This document shows, in pieces, positions 1 to 7,763 of a stretch of DNA of 64,000 nucleotides. This DNA comes from Granulicella cerasi (lineage in GTDB: Bacteria; Acidobacteriota; Terriglobia; Terriglobales; Acidobacteriaceae). Made by a program: the position numbers and the translations under genes. The stretch is from assembly GCF_025685575.1 (NCBI RefSeq), contig NZ_JAGSYD010000002.1:434001-498000 (forward strand), written 5' to 3'. Each line of letters starts with the position of its first letter. The first letter of the stretch is position 1. The notes below the pieces were generated by a model, which saw nothing but the letters and a program-made list of their open reading frames with translations, had not been told where the DNA came from and ran no database searches.

Positions 1-1119
1 TGGAAGATCGCGCGCGCGATGGACCCGAAGATGAACGTGGCCGAGCAGACCTTTCTCGCCGCTCCGGGCGCAGTTCCCTTGCCCGCTTTTGAAAACTACA
101 TCCGCGGCACGAACGCGCCGACGCCGAATGATCGTCTGGCGCGCCTGAAGGAAGCCGTCAGCATCAGCCCGAACTATGCGGCAGCCCTGCTGGCTCTGGG
201 TAAGGAGCAGTATGCGGCCAAGGATTTCGCCGCAGCCGCGACGACGCTCGCGAAGGTTCCGCAGGACGATCCGCTGTCGCTGGAGGCTGGCTTCTACCTC
301 GGCCTTGCGCGCATCAACAACAACAATTACACCGGCGCTGCGACGGCGTTTGATTTCGTCGAGAGCCGCCTGCCGCTGCCGGAGGTGCTCAACAACCACG
401 GTGTGGCGCTGGCCCGCCAGGGCAAGGATGGCTCTGCGTACTTCGACCGCGCGGTGAAGGCCGATCCGAATGACGTGGACTTCCGCTACAACCTCGCGGT
501 TTCACTCTTCCGCCGCGGCGATACGGCCGATGCGCTGCGCGAAGCCGACGCCGCGCTGAAACTGAAGAACACCGACGGCGACATCGTCACGCTGCGCTCG
601 CGCATCGCTGCAGTGCCCGCTGGCACAAAGCTGCCCGCGAATGATCCGACCTTCGCTCCGGCGGAGCGCGTACGTCGCTCGTACTCGGAAGCAAGCTTCC
701 GCCAGGCGGCGTTCCAGTTGAGCCAGCTGCAGGACATGCGTCTCGCGATGCTGCCGCCTGCGCAGCGAGCGAACGAACACAACTCGATCGCGCAAGGCTA
801 CATGCAGCAGGGACTGCTGCCGCAGGCGGAACAGCAGTACAACGCTGCGCTTGAGGCGGATGGCTCCAACGCGGCAGCCCATGCGGGTTTGGCCGAGATT
901 CGCGAACGTAGCGGACAGAAGGATGAGGCGCGCAACGAAGCGCAGGCTTCGATTCGCCTGAAGCCGAACGTGCCGGCGTATCTCGTGCTCGCCCGCCTGG
1001 AGATCGCCGCGAAGAACGTGCCCGCGGCCGTGGAGGCAGTGAACCATGCCACCGCTCTCGAGCCGCACAACCCCCAGGCGATTGCATTGCGCATGAGCCT
1101 GCAGAAGCCCGCACAATAA
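1..1119 (+). CDS. TPR-repeat protein, 5' end outside window
   Basis: The reading frame is open from base 1 through the first ATG at 19, so the gene very likely starts upstream and only its C-terminal ~372 residues are here. Alternating Ala/Leu/Tyr-rich helical pairs such as NYAAALLALGKEQY and AAAHAGLAEIRERSG mark several tetratricopeptide repeats, which normally mediate protein-protein contacts. The last repeat ends almost at the C-terminus and no catalytic motif is visible. The next gene begins 4 bases after the stop, so the two are probably co-transcribed. The specific role is unknown; the following envelope genes suggest an envelope or assembly function, which is inference. Confidence 0.75.
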   Translation, partial: WKIARAMDPKMNVAEQTFLAAPGAVPLPAFENYIRGTNAPTPNDRLARLKEAVSISPNYAAALLALGKEQYAAKDFAAAATTLAKVPQDDPLSLEAGFYLGLARINNNNYTGAATAFDFVESRLPLPEVLNNHGVALARQGKDGSAYFDRAVKADPNDVDFRYNLAVSLFRRGDTADALREADAALKLKNTDGDIVTLRSRIAAVPAGTKLPANDPTFAPAERVRRSYSEASFRQAAFQLSQLQDMRLAMLPPAQRANEHNSIAQGYMQQGLLPQAEQQYNAALEADGSNAAAHAGLAEIRERSGQKDEARNEAQASIRLKPNVPAYLVLARLEIAAKNVPAAVEAVNHATALEPHNPQAIALRMSLQKPAQ

Positions 1120-1123
1120 ACCG

Positions 1124-1513
1124 ATGCTGCCCCTCCCCTTCGCTCCTGCGTTGACGCTGCTGCTGATCACCGTGGGCGGACTTCTGCTCGCGTGGGAAGC
1201 GAACCATCCCGGATCGATGCTGCCGGGCGGGATCGGCCTGATCGCGGTGCTGATCGCGCTGGCGTCGGTGATGCGGTCGCAGGATGCCGCCGAGCACGTA
1301 AGCGGCCTGATAGCCGCGTTTGCGGCGATGCTGGCGAGCTTTCGCTGGCCAAAGCGCTGGCTCTTCGGCATAGCGGCGGCGCTCTGGGTCGGGGCTTTCC
1401 TCGCCATCGGGCCACGCTGGGTAGCGATTCTGTGCGCGGCGGTGCTTGCCGTGGCGACGTCCCTGCTGGCCGAGATCACCGCCCGGGCGCGACGAAACAA
1501 AGCTTTGCGCTAG
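1124..1513 (+). CDS. small NfeD-like membrane protein
   Basis: A 129-residue protein made almost entirely of hydrophobic segments (about residues 8-24, 36-48, 62-72 and 82-118), separated by short charged turns and ending in an Arg/Lys-rich tail. The first part, GGLLLAWEANHPGSMLPGGI, has the Leu-rich helix, Glu and PG...PGG pattern seen in the membrane region of NfeD/ClpP-class proteins. No protease or OB-fold domain follows, so this would be a short NfeD-like membrane piece only. It lies 4 bases after the TPR gene and probably shares its transcript. The family assignment is tentative. Confidence 0.5.
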   Translation: MLPLPFAPALTLLLITVGGLLLAWEANHPGSMLPGGIGLIAVLIALASVMRSQDAAEHVSGLIAAFAAMLASFRWPKRWLFGIAAALWVGAFLAIGPRWVAILCAAVLAVATSLLAEITARARRNKALR

Positions 1514-1576
1514 AGCAGCGGCCTCGGACGCGATAGACTGAAACGAGCGCACATTTGGCGCTGGAGCCACACTACG

Positions 1577-2239
1577 TTGAACCGCCTTGCCCGTATCATG
1601 CTCGCTGCCGGTGTACTCGCCGGATCGTTTGCCCCCGCTGCCTTTGCGCAGGACAATACCCAGCCGTCGAAGTACTCCAAGTACCTTGAGCGCATGGACT
1701 TCAGCTTGGGCGGTATGGCGCTGTTCAACAGCACAGTCTCTGGTCCACGCCAGGCGCCGGAGCTTCCGGCTGCGACCGTGAGCGAGTCCGCCGGTAACAC
1801 TGCCGGCCTGCTCGCAACGTTGCGCTATACCGCGAAGCCGTACTTCGGCATCGAGTACAACGCAACGTACGCGCGTTACACCGAGACCTTCAACGTGAAT
1901 CCGCTGCAGATTCAGACGGGCGTCACAGAGCAGACCTTCGGCTATGTCGTGACGCCGCGCCAGCAGATCTACGGCCTGCAGCCGGTGATCAGCGTCGGTG
2001 CGGGTTCGACGCGCTTCAAGCCCACCAAGGGCGGCGGTAACAGTTCGCCGACGCAGTGGCGCGCGACGTACTACTACAACATCGGCGTGCAGAAGGAGTT
2101 CGGCGATAGCCACTTTGGCGCGCGTGTGGCCTTCCGCCAGGCGTTCTACAAGGCCCCCGACTTCCTGCTGAACTACCTGACGATCAACAAGCGCACGTCG
2201 TCGATCGAGCCGAACTTCAACATCTACGTCCGCTTCTAA
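1577..2239 (+). CDS. outer-membrane beta-barrel protein
   Basis: 220 residues starting with a clear signal peptide (Arg at position 3, hydrophobic core, AFA-QD cleavage around residue 25). The mature part alternates polar and hydrophobic residues with many Tyr/Phe/Gly and ends in IYVRF, the C-terminal aromatic expected of an outer-membrane beta-barrel. It resembles small OmpA-barrel/OprF-like porins, but I cannot name a family. The start is TTG at 1577 with GGAG ten bases upstream; an in-frame ATG at 1598 would cut into the signal peptide. The SPOR gene starts 2 bases after the stop. Confidence 0.6.
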   Translation: MNRLARIMLAAGVLAGSFAPAAFAQDNTQPSKYSKYLERMDFSLGGMALFNSTVSGPRQAPELPAATVSESAGNTAGLLATLRYTAKPYFGIEYNATYARYTETFNVNPLQIQTGVTEQTFGYVVTPRQQIYGLQPVISVGAGSTRFKPTKGGGNSSPTQWRATYYYNIGVQKEFGDSHFGARVAFRQAFYKAPDFLLNYLTINKRTSSIEPNFNIYVRF

Positions 2240-2241
2240 CC

Positions 2242-2943
2242 ATGAACAGCCATCACCATCTGCTGGATGACGATGACGACCTGATGCCCGGTCGCGAGCG
2301 CGAACTCACGCTCTCGACCGGCACGATCCTTGCGATCTTCTTTGGCCTCGTGCTGGTGTGTGGCCTCTTCTTCGCTTTTGGCTACAACCTCGGCAAGAAG
2401 GCGACCGTTCCGCAGTTTACGGCGAGCGGGGATGACAACAGCGGATCGGGCGCGCAGTTCAACAACTTCAAGCCCTCGGCGGGATCGCCTTCCGGCTCCT
2501 CGGCAGTGGCCGCGAAGAACAGCACGCCGCTGGCCACGAGCACGCCTGCTCCTGTAGCCGCACCCAAGCCCGCGCCCGTCGCGCAGAATGATGCTCCTGT
2601 GGCGGAGACGCCGCGTGTGGCCGAGGCTGCTCCGGCAGAGCCGAAGCCGACGCCTGTGCACCTGGGAACAGCGAATGCTCCGGCACGCCCTGCTCCCGCT
2701 GCGGCGATGCCTGCAGCAACGCCTGGTGGAAGCTTTATCGTGCAGGTCGCAGCGGTGTCGCATCGCGGTGACGCGGACATGCTCGTCAATGCGCTGCGCG
2801 GCCGTGGGTACTCTGTCTACGCTCGCACGGAGCCGACCGACAACCTGACGCGCGTGCAGGTGGGGCCCTTCGGCAGCAAGCACGATGCGGATGCGATGCG
2901 GCAGCGCCTGCTGGCCGATGGATATAACGCGATTGTGAAGTAG
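2242..2943 (+). CDS. SPOR-domain membrane protein
   Basis: 233 residues. Residues 1-27 are cytoplasmic and acidic, about 28-50 form one transmembrane helix, and about 55-165 are a low-complexity Ala/Pro/Thr linker. Residues 168-233 form a SPOR domain (begins FIVQVAAVSHRGDAD, then TRVQVGPF and a second half-repeat). SPOR domains bind peptidoglycan denuded of stem peptides, usually at the division septum. This is therefore a single-pass inner-membrane protein with a periplasmic glycan-binding end, in the style of FtsN/DedD, although no FtsN-specific region is recognisable. It is the last gene of the plus-strand group and is followed by a strong terminator. Confidence 0.82.
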   Translation: MNSHHHLLDDDDDLMPGRERELTLSTGTILAIFFGLVLVCGLFFAFGYNLGKKATVPQFTASGDDNSGSGAQFNNFKPSAGSPSGSSAVAAKNSTPLATSTPAPVAAPKPAPVAQNDAPVAETPRVAEAAPAEPKPTPVHLGTANAPARPAPAAAMPAATPGGSFIVQVAAVSHRGDADMLVNALRGRGYSVYARTEPTDNLTRVQVGPFGSKHDADAMRQRLLADGYNAIVK

Positions 2944-2955
2944 AGAATTTGGTCC

Positions 2956-2993
2956 AAAGCAAAAGGCGCGGCTTCGGCCGTGCCTTTTGCTTT
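2956..2993. terminator. bidirectional rho-independent terminator
   Basis: A 17-bp stem (one G-T pair) closed by a TTCG tetraloop. The outer arms are AAAGCAAAAGGC and GCCTTTTGCTTT, so a T-rich run follows the stem on both strands. It sits between the convergent SPOR gene and plsC and can serve both. Confidence 0.9.
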
Positions 2994-3023
2994 GCCTGGT
3001 GATCCTCGTGTTAGCGGCTGAAG

Positions 3024-3716
3024 CTAGAGGGCGGCTTCCATGATGCTGCGCGCGGCGGACATCAGTTCATCACGCGTGGCGAACTGCTCGGGGTAGATCG
3101 CGGGCAGGAATTCCATCGTGACGTTACCGGGCTTCAGCCACGTTTGGCCCTTCGGCCACAGCTCCTGCGTGCCACGCATGATGATCGGCACGAGCGGCGC
3201 GCCGGTGGCTTCCGACAGATAAAACGCGCCCTTCTTGAAGGGCAGCAACTTGCCGTCGCGCGAGCGTGTGCCTTCGGGATAGATGCTGATGTGGTGTCCG
3301 CTGCGCAGCGCCTCCCCTGCAAGCTCGGTGGCTCGTTTCGCGTCCTCGATGGATCTCGCGCGCGCGACGGGAATGAACTTGCCCATCTTCATCGCGGTGC
3401 CGAGCAACGGGATGTTCATCAGCGACTTCTTCAGGAAGAACGAAGTCTCGCCGGGAACGTTCGCGATGTTGATCGGCGGATCGAGGTTCGAGACGTGGTT
3501 CGAGAGATAGATGACACCGCGGCCTTGCGGTACATGCTCGAGGCCGACGATGCGCACACGAACGCCCGCAGCGCGCAGGCCAAGGCGCACAATCGCGGTG
3601 CCCCAGATGTACATCCGGTGGGTGTTGCCGACAATCAGCGAATAAGGGATGCCAACGATCGCGGCGGGAACGCCGAGAACGATGAAGACAGAGACCATGA
3701 GCAACGTACGAAACAT
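3024..3716 (-). CDS. plsC: 1-acyl-sn-glycerol-3-phosphate acyltransferase
   Basis: 230 residues from the ATG at 3716. The frame is open upstream to 3857, but that part is antisense to mpl and has no family similarity. The N-terminus has one strong hydrophobic helix (about residues 1-24). The acyltransferase signature follows: NHVSNLD (the HX4D catalytic motif), a PGETSFFLKKSL region, EGTRSRDG (motif III) and a PLVPI segment (motif IV). PlsC adds the second acyl chain to lysophosphatidic acid at the inner membrane to give phosphatidic acid. It is the last gene of the minus-strand run, starting 7 bases after the mpl stop, so it is probably co-transcribed. Confidence 0.88.
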   Translation of the reverse strand: MFRTLLMVSVFIVLGVPAAIVGIPYSLIVGNTHRMYIWGTAIVRLGLRAAGVRVRIVGLEHVPQGRGVIYLSNHVSNLDPPINIANVPGETSFFLKKSLMNIPLLGTAMKMGKFIPVARARSIEDAKRATELAGEALRSGHHISIYPEGTRSRDGKLLPFKKGAFYLSEATGAPLVPIIMRGTQELWPKGQTWLKPGNVTMEFLPAIYPEQFATRDELMSAARSIMEAAL

Positions 3717-3723
3717 GACCGAA

Positions 3724-5160
3724 TTAGGATACCGCCGACGTCCGGGCGCGAAGGGCTGCGGGAAGCTTCTCGTAGATGCCGCCGAAGCCACCGTTGGAGA
3801 GGATGGCGACGACATCACCGGAGCGCAGCGTGGGAGTGATGGACGCAACGATTTCATCGGCGTCCGCGTGGAGTGAAGCGTTCGTGCCGCGCTTGTTCAG
3901 CGCTTCGACGACGTGGCCGGGCTCGAGGCGTTCGTGCTCGGGGATCGCGCCGATATTGAAGACTCCGGCGACAACGACTTCGTCGGCAGCAGCGAGGCTT
4001 TCGATGAGTTCCTTCTCGAAGACGTTGCGGCGAAGCGTGTTCGAGCGCGGCTCGAGCACGGCAACGAGGCGACGCCCAGCGTAGCTTGCACGCAGAGCTC
4101 GCAGCGTTTCGCGGATCGCCGTGGGGTGGTGCGCGAAGTCGTCGATGATGGTGATGCCGTCGATCTCGGCGCGCACTTCAAGCCGACGCTTGACGCTCTT
4201 GAAGGTGGCAAGCGCTTCGATGATGCTCTCCACCGCGATGCCCTGCCCTGCGGCAAGCGCGGCGGCGGCCGTAGCGTTCAGCGCGTTATGTTCACCGGCC
4301 ATCGGCAGCGTGAGGTTCGCGAAGAGTTCACCGTCGCAGTGGAGTGCCCACTCGCTGCCACCGTTGATGTGGCGGAGTTCCTTGAGGCGCCACTTGGATT
4401 CGGCAGCGAAGCCATAGCGCTCGACCTTGCAAAAGGCCTTGGCGGCGCACTCGGTGACATTCTCGCTGGCGTCGTACGCGATAAGGCGACCACGCTTGGG
4501 GATAAGGTTCACCATGCGCTTGAACGCGGTCTTCACAGCGTTGAGGTCGGCGTAGATATCGGCGTGATCGAACTCGACGTGGGTGAGAATCGCAGCATCC
4601 GGAAAGTAGTGCAGGAACTTCGGCCCCTTGTCGAAGAAGGCGGTGTCGTATTCGTCGCCCTCGAGGATGAAGGGTTTGGTCTCCTGACGCACACGAAAGC
4701 TGGTGCCGAAGTTTTCAGCGACGCCGCCGATGAGGAACGACGGCGCGAAGTTCGCGTCCTTGCGCGCGGCCACCTCGAAGATCCACGAGAGCATCGAGGT
4801 TGTCGTGGTCTTACCGTGCGTGCCGCACACGACGAAGCGATCGCGGTTGACGAGGAACTCATCGTGGATGAGCTGCGCCATCGAGGTCATCGGGATGCGC
4901 TGGTCGAGGACGACTTCGAGCTCGGCGTTGCCGCGGGAGATGGCGTTGCCGACGACGACGAGGTCCGGGCGCGGCTCAAGGTTCGCGGCGGCGTACGGCT
5001 CCATGATGGGAATGCCCATCGCGCGGAGCTGGTCGCTCATGGGTGGATACGCGGCGGTGTCCGAGCCGGTGACCTTGTGGCCCTGCTCGCGCAACATGCC
5101 GGCGAGTGAGGCCATGGCCGTACCGCAGATGCCGATGAGATGAACGTGCTTCGATTGCAT
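3724..5160 (-). CDS. mpl: UDP-MurNAc:tripeptide ligase Mpl
   Basis: 478 residues, normal for the family. It begins HVHLIGICGTAMASLAGML, the Mur-ligase N-terminal Rossmann fold. GTHGKTTTT around residues 113-121 is the ATP-binding P-loop, EGDEYDTAFFDKGPKF is the Mpl-type central motif, and FAHHPTAI lies in the C-terminal domain. Mpl attaches the recovered murein peptide L-Ala-gamma-D-Glu-meso-DAP directly to UDP-MurNAc, bypassing MurC, MurD and MurE. The EGDEYD stretch and the context favour Mpl over MurC. Its ATG touches the TAA of ldcA, whose product supplies the tripeptide, so the two enzymes act in series in peptidoglycan recycling. Confidence 0.93.
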   Translation of the reverse strand: MQSKHVHLIGICGTAMASLAGMLREQGHKVTGSDTAAYPPMSDQLRAMGIPIMEPYAAANLEPRPDLVVVGNAISRGNAELEVVLDQRIPMTSMAQLIHDEFLVNRDRFVVCGTHGKTTTTSMLSWIFEVAARKDANFAPSFLIGGVAENFGTSFRVRQETKPFILEGDEYDTAFFDKGPKFLHYFPDAAILTHVEFDHADIYADLNAVKTAFKRMVNLIPKRGRLIAYDASENVTECAAKAFCKVERYGFAAESKWRLKELRHINGGSEWALHCDGELFANLTLPMAGEHNALNATAAAALAAGQGIAVESIIEALATFKSVKRRLEVRAEIDGITIIDDFAHHPTAIRETLRALRASYAGRRLVAVLEPRSNTLRRNVFEKELIESLAAADEVVVAGVFNIGAIPEHERLEPGHVVEALNKRGTNASLHADADEIVASITPTLRSGDVVAILSNGGFGGIYEKLPAALRARTSAVS

Positions 5161-6051
5161 TTACAGGACGCTCCTGAGGGTGTCGTTTTCGAGTGCGACG
5201 TAGTCGCCAAGTAGCAGGCTGCGGTTGCCGCCGGTTACGTGGCCGCAGCGAAGGCCGATGGTGATAGGGCCGTCGAACCACGAGAGCGCATGCAGCAGAG
5301 CGTTTTCGAGCAGCGGCATTTCGTTCGGCTCGACGTTGGCGCTCATGTCGCCAAAGACGATGCCGGTGACGCGCTCGAACATGCCTGCGTAGCGCAGGTG
5401 GAGGAGCATACGGTCCCACTGATAGGGCTTGGTGCCGATGTCTTCGAGGAAGAGGATGGTCGGCTCGTCGAGCTTGAGCGCATAGCGCGTGCCAAGCCCT
5501 GCTTCGAGGATGCTGAGGCAGCCGCCGAGCAAGCGACCTTGTGCGCTACCGCTGCGCAACATACGAATGCCGTCATGCTTGTTGACCTGCCACGGGCATG
5601 TGCGTTCGAGCACAGCGCGCCACGTGGTCTCGTCCGCGCCTCGGCTGAGCGACCAGTCTGCGGCGCACATGGGGCCGTAGACGGTGGGCAGCTTCAACGC
5701 ACTCCAGAGGTACGCCTGCAGCGAGGTCTGGTCGCTGTAGCCGATGAAGGGTTTGCGATTGGCCGCGATGAGCGCGAGGTCGAGATGCTCGAGCAGCTCT
5801 GCGGAACCCCATCCGCCGCGTGTGCAGAGGATGGCGTCGATGCTTGGGTCGGCGAAGGCGGCGTGCAGATCGTCTAGGCGGGCGCGCAGTGGGCCAGCGT
5901 AATACAGCGGCCCGCGAGCCTTCGCTGCAGGCATCAGCACCGGCTCGTAGCCCCACGCAGCAAGCGCGGCGATGCCTGCATCGATGCGCTCTTCATTCGC
6001 CGCAGATGCAGGCGAGATGATGGCGATGCGGCTTCCTTGTCGAAGTGACAT
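5161..6051 (-). CDS. ldcA: L,D-carboxypeptidase, peptidase family S66
   Basis: 296 residues from the ATG at 6051; a longer open frame upstream to 6609 is antisense to dapF and was not used. The S66 features are an N-terminal RIAIISPAS strand, the nucleophile region CTRGGWGSAELL with the expected Ser neighbourhood, FIGYSDQTSL, YGPM, and a C-terminal FLEDIGTKPYQWDRML / RCGHVTGG segment carrying the Glu and His of the Ser-Glu-His triad. LdcA is a cytoplasmic enzyme that removes terminal D-Ala from murein tetrapeptides, giving the tripeptide used by Mpl. The stop codon abuts the mpl start. Confidence 0.9.
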   Translation of the reverse strand: MSLRQGSRIAIISPASAANEERIDAGIAALAAWGYEPVLMPAAKARGPLYYAGPLRARLDDLHAAFADPSIDAILCTRGGWGSAELLEHLDLALIAANRKPFIGYSDQTSLQAYLWSALKLPTVYGPMCAADWSLSRGADETTWRAVLERTCPWQVNKHDGIRMLRSGSAQGRLLGGCLSILEAGLGTRYALKLDEPTILFLEDIGTKPYQWDRMLLHLRYAGMFERVTGIVFGDMSANVEPNEMPLLENALLHALSWFDGPITIGLRCGHVTGGNRSLLLGDYVALENDTLRSVL

Positions 6052-6085
6052 GATTTGCGTCCTGAGTAGTGTTGGCTTCCTGATA

Positions 6086-6139
6086 GATCCTGCAAACTCG
6101 CATCTCAAAAATCGAGATACGCGGCACACAATCGCGGCT
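6086..6139 (-). repeat. 3'-end hairpin element, copy 1
   Basis: Read on the minus strand, this element starts at the dapF stop and has the order AGCC, a GTGCC block, a hairpin whose arms enclose a CTCGATT loop region, and TTGCAGGATC at the end. The arms are imperfect in this copy (CGCGTATCTC against GAGATGCGAG). It matches copy 2 at 9579-9632 in layout and in the unpaired blocks, while the paired arms differ. It fills most of the dapF-ldcA gap. Whether it acts as a terminator, a stability element or only as a repeat cannot be told here. Confidence 0.55.
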
Positions 6140-6947
6140 AGAACTCCACCGTGCCCTGGCAGATGATTTCGGCGGGGCCGGTGAGCATCATCTGCGCGGC
6201 GTTGTCGGGCCAGACGACGGTTTGTGGGCCGCCTTGCGCGATAGCCGTTAGCGAACGCTCGACGCCCTTCAGCGAAATCGCTGCAGTGGAGGAAGCGCAG
6301 GTGCCGGTGCCGCTGCTCGTCGTGGGGCCGCAGCCGCGCTCGAAGATGCGGAACTCGATGGTGTCCGGACCGAGAACGCGCACGAACTCCACGTTCGTGC
6401 CGAAGCGGAAGAGCGGATCGACCGCAATTTTCGAGCCGAGTTGCTGCCACGTCATGCCATGCGAGCTGAAGTCTTCGTTCTGTGGAAAGAGCACGAAGTG
6501 CGGGTTGCCGACGTTGATCATCGCGCCTTCGATCGGGCCATCGACGCCTTCGATCTCGATGGTGCGCGGCATCACGCGCGGCACGCCCATCGCGGACTCG
6601 ATCCACCACTCATCGCCCTTGCGCTCGATGAGTTTGCAGACGCGATCGCCGCCATGCGTGCCGAAAGTGATGTGGCCGAGGCCTTCGCTTTGCGCAAGCC
6701 ACGCGGCGACGCAGCGCGTTCCATTGCCGCTGAGTTCGGCTTCGCTACCGTCGGCGTTGATGAGACGCAGGAAGATGGTGCCGTCGTCGCGGCGCTCGAA
6801 GAACTCAATGCCGTCGGCACCAATACCGGTGTTGCGCGAGCAGAGCTTCTGCGCGAGTGCGACGTGTTGACCTTTCGCATGCACCTCGTCGATGACGAGA
6901 AAATCGTTGCCGCGAGCGTGGGCTTTTACAAACGGAATGGTACGCAA
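6138..6947 (-). CDS. dapF: diaminopimelate epimerase family protein with altered active site
   Basis: 269 residues, usual length for DapF. Family landmarks are GNDFLVID (residues 13-20), RNTGIGADGI (38-47), LSGNGTRC with the first catalytic cysteine at 79, VGNPH (146-150) and ERGCGPT (203-209). DapF converts LL- to meso-diaminopimelate with two cysteines acting as acid and base. The second is normally in an ACGTG motif; here residues 211-215 read SSGTG, so Ser212 stands where Cys is expected, although Cys206 and Cys217 lie close. Either the group has a modified mechanism or this is a related epimerase/racemase. It starts 4 bases after mgtC and lies upstream of ldcA-mpl, where meso-DAP is relevant. 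Confidence 0.82.
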   Translation of the reverse strand: MRTIPFVKAHARGNDFLVIDEVHAKGQHVALAQKLCSRNTGIGADGIEFFERRDDGTIFLRLINADGSEAELSGNGTRCVAAWLAQSEGLGHITFGTHGGDRVCKLIERKGDEWWIESAMGVPRVMPRTIEIEGVDGPIEGAMINVGNPHFVLFPQNEDFSSHGMTWQQLGSKIAVDPLFRFGTNVEFVRVLGPDTIEFRIFERGCGPTTSSGTGTCASSTAAISLKGVERSLTAIAQGGPQTVVWPDNAAQMMLTGPAEIICQGTVEF

Positions 6948-6950
6948 AAC

Positions 6951-7718
6951 TTATTCATCCTCCAGGTCGCGGAAGGTCACGACCGTGTCTGTGGCATTGC
7001 TGGCGCGAAGATCGTTGATCAAGCGCTGGTGGACGCTGCGCGTCGCGATGACCGGAAACGAGATGCGCGGCAGACCGGGAATATTCTCGTGCTGGTCGAT
7101 GATGAGGTGGATACCTTCGCTGTCGAGCACATGCATGACCGCTGCGATCATGCGGCGACGCGCGGCTTCGCTGGCGGCGGTAAGCTCATCTTCGCGATGC
7201 TCGCTCGTATTAGCCGCAAGCGCGCCTGCAACGTCCGCGCGGACCTCGTAGATCATCGAATATCGCTGCCAGCCGAGCTTGCCTTCAAACGCGCCAACCA
7301 GTTGCAGCGCGCAGAGTACAAGGACGGTCGCAATGCAAGCTTCCATGTACATGCCGCCGCCGCAGGCCATGCCTATCGCCGCGACGACAAAGACCGTGGC
7401 GGCACTGGTGAGGCCGTGGATGCGCGAACGATAATGCAGGATCAACCCTGCGCCGAGGAAGCCGACACCCTGCACGATGTTCGAGGCGATCTGGCCTTTA
7501 TTCGTAGAGCCGTCACCCGCGATGATGGGGCTGAGGACCGTGAAGAGCGCAGCCGCCATGCAAACGAGCAGGTTCGTACGGAGGCCGCTCATCTTGTGGC
7601 GGAGTTCGCGCTCCACGCCTACCGCTCCGCCGAGAAGGCAGGCGAGCAACAGCCGCTTGATCGACTCTTCCGAGAGGACAAGGTGTTGCGTGAGCGTGAG
7701 ATGGACGCCGGTTTGCAT
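6951..7718 (-). CDS. MgtC/SapB family membrane protein
   Basis: 255 residues from the ATG at 7718; a TTG directly before it is possible, and no clear ribosome-binding site is visible. The N-terminal half has four to five transmembrane helices with the MgtC/SapB signature LLGGAVGVERELRHKMSGLRT (conserved Glu-Arg followed by a Gly-Leu-Arg-Thr motif) and then GVGFLGAGLIL and RIHGLTSAATVFVVAAIGMA. The C-terminal ~100 residues are a soluble, ACT-like tail. MgtC proteins modulate F-type ATPase activity and Mg2+/acid adaptation in studied bacteria; the role here is unknown. The stop is 4 bases from the dapF start, so translation is probably coupled. Confidence 0.85.
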   Translation of the reverse strand: MQTGVHLTLTQHLVLSEESIKRLLLACLLGGAVGVERELRHKMSGLRTNLLVCMAAALFTVLSPIIAGDGSTNKGQIASNIVQGVGFLGAGLILHYRSRIHGLTSAATVFVVAAIGMACGGGMYMEACIATVLVLCALQLVGAFEGKLGWQRYSMIYEVRADVAGALAANTSEHREDELTAASEAARRRMIAAVMHVLDSEGIHLIIDQHENIPGLPRISFPVIATRSVHQRLINDLRASNATDTVVTFRDLEDE

Positions 7719-7763
7719 CAAGGTTGAGGATACTACCGGCGGGTGCGGATGTGCGCGCGTCTT

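Noticed and set aside
587..2113. 508-codon open frame on the minus strand across the TPR, NfeD-like and barrel genes
   Set aside because: Arg/Ser/Pro-rich composition with no fold, antisense to three better-supported genes; a GC-rich shadow frame.
3913..5109. 398-codon plus-strand frame opposite mpl
   Set aside because: It lies fully antisense to an unmistakable Mpl ligase and has Val/Glu/Arg-rich shadow composition.
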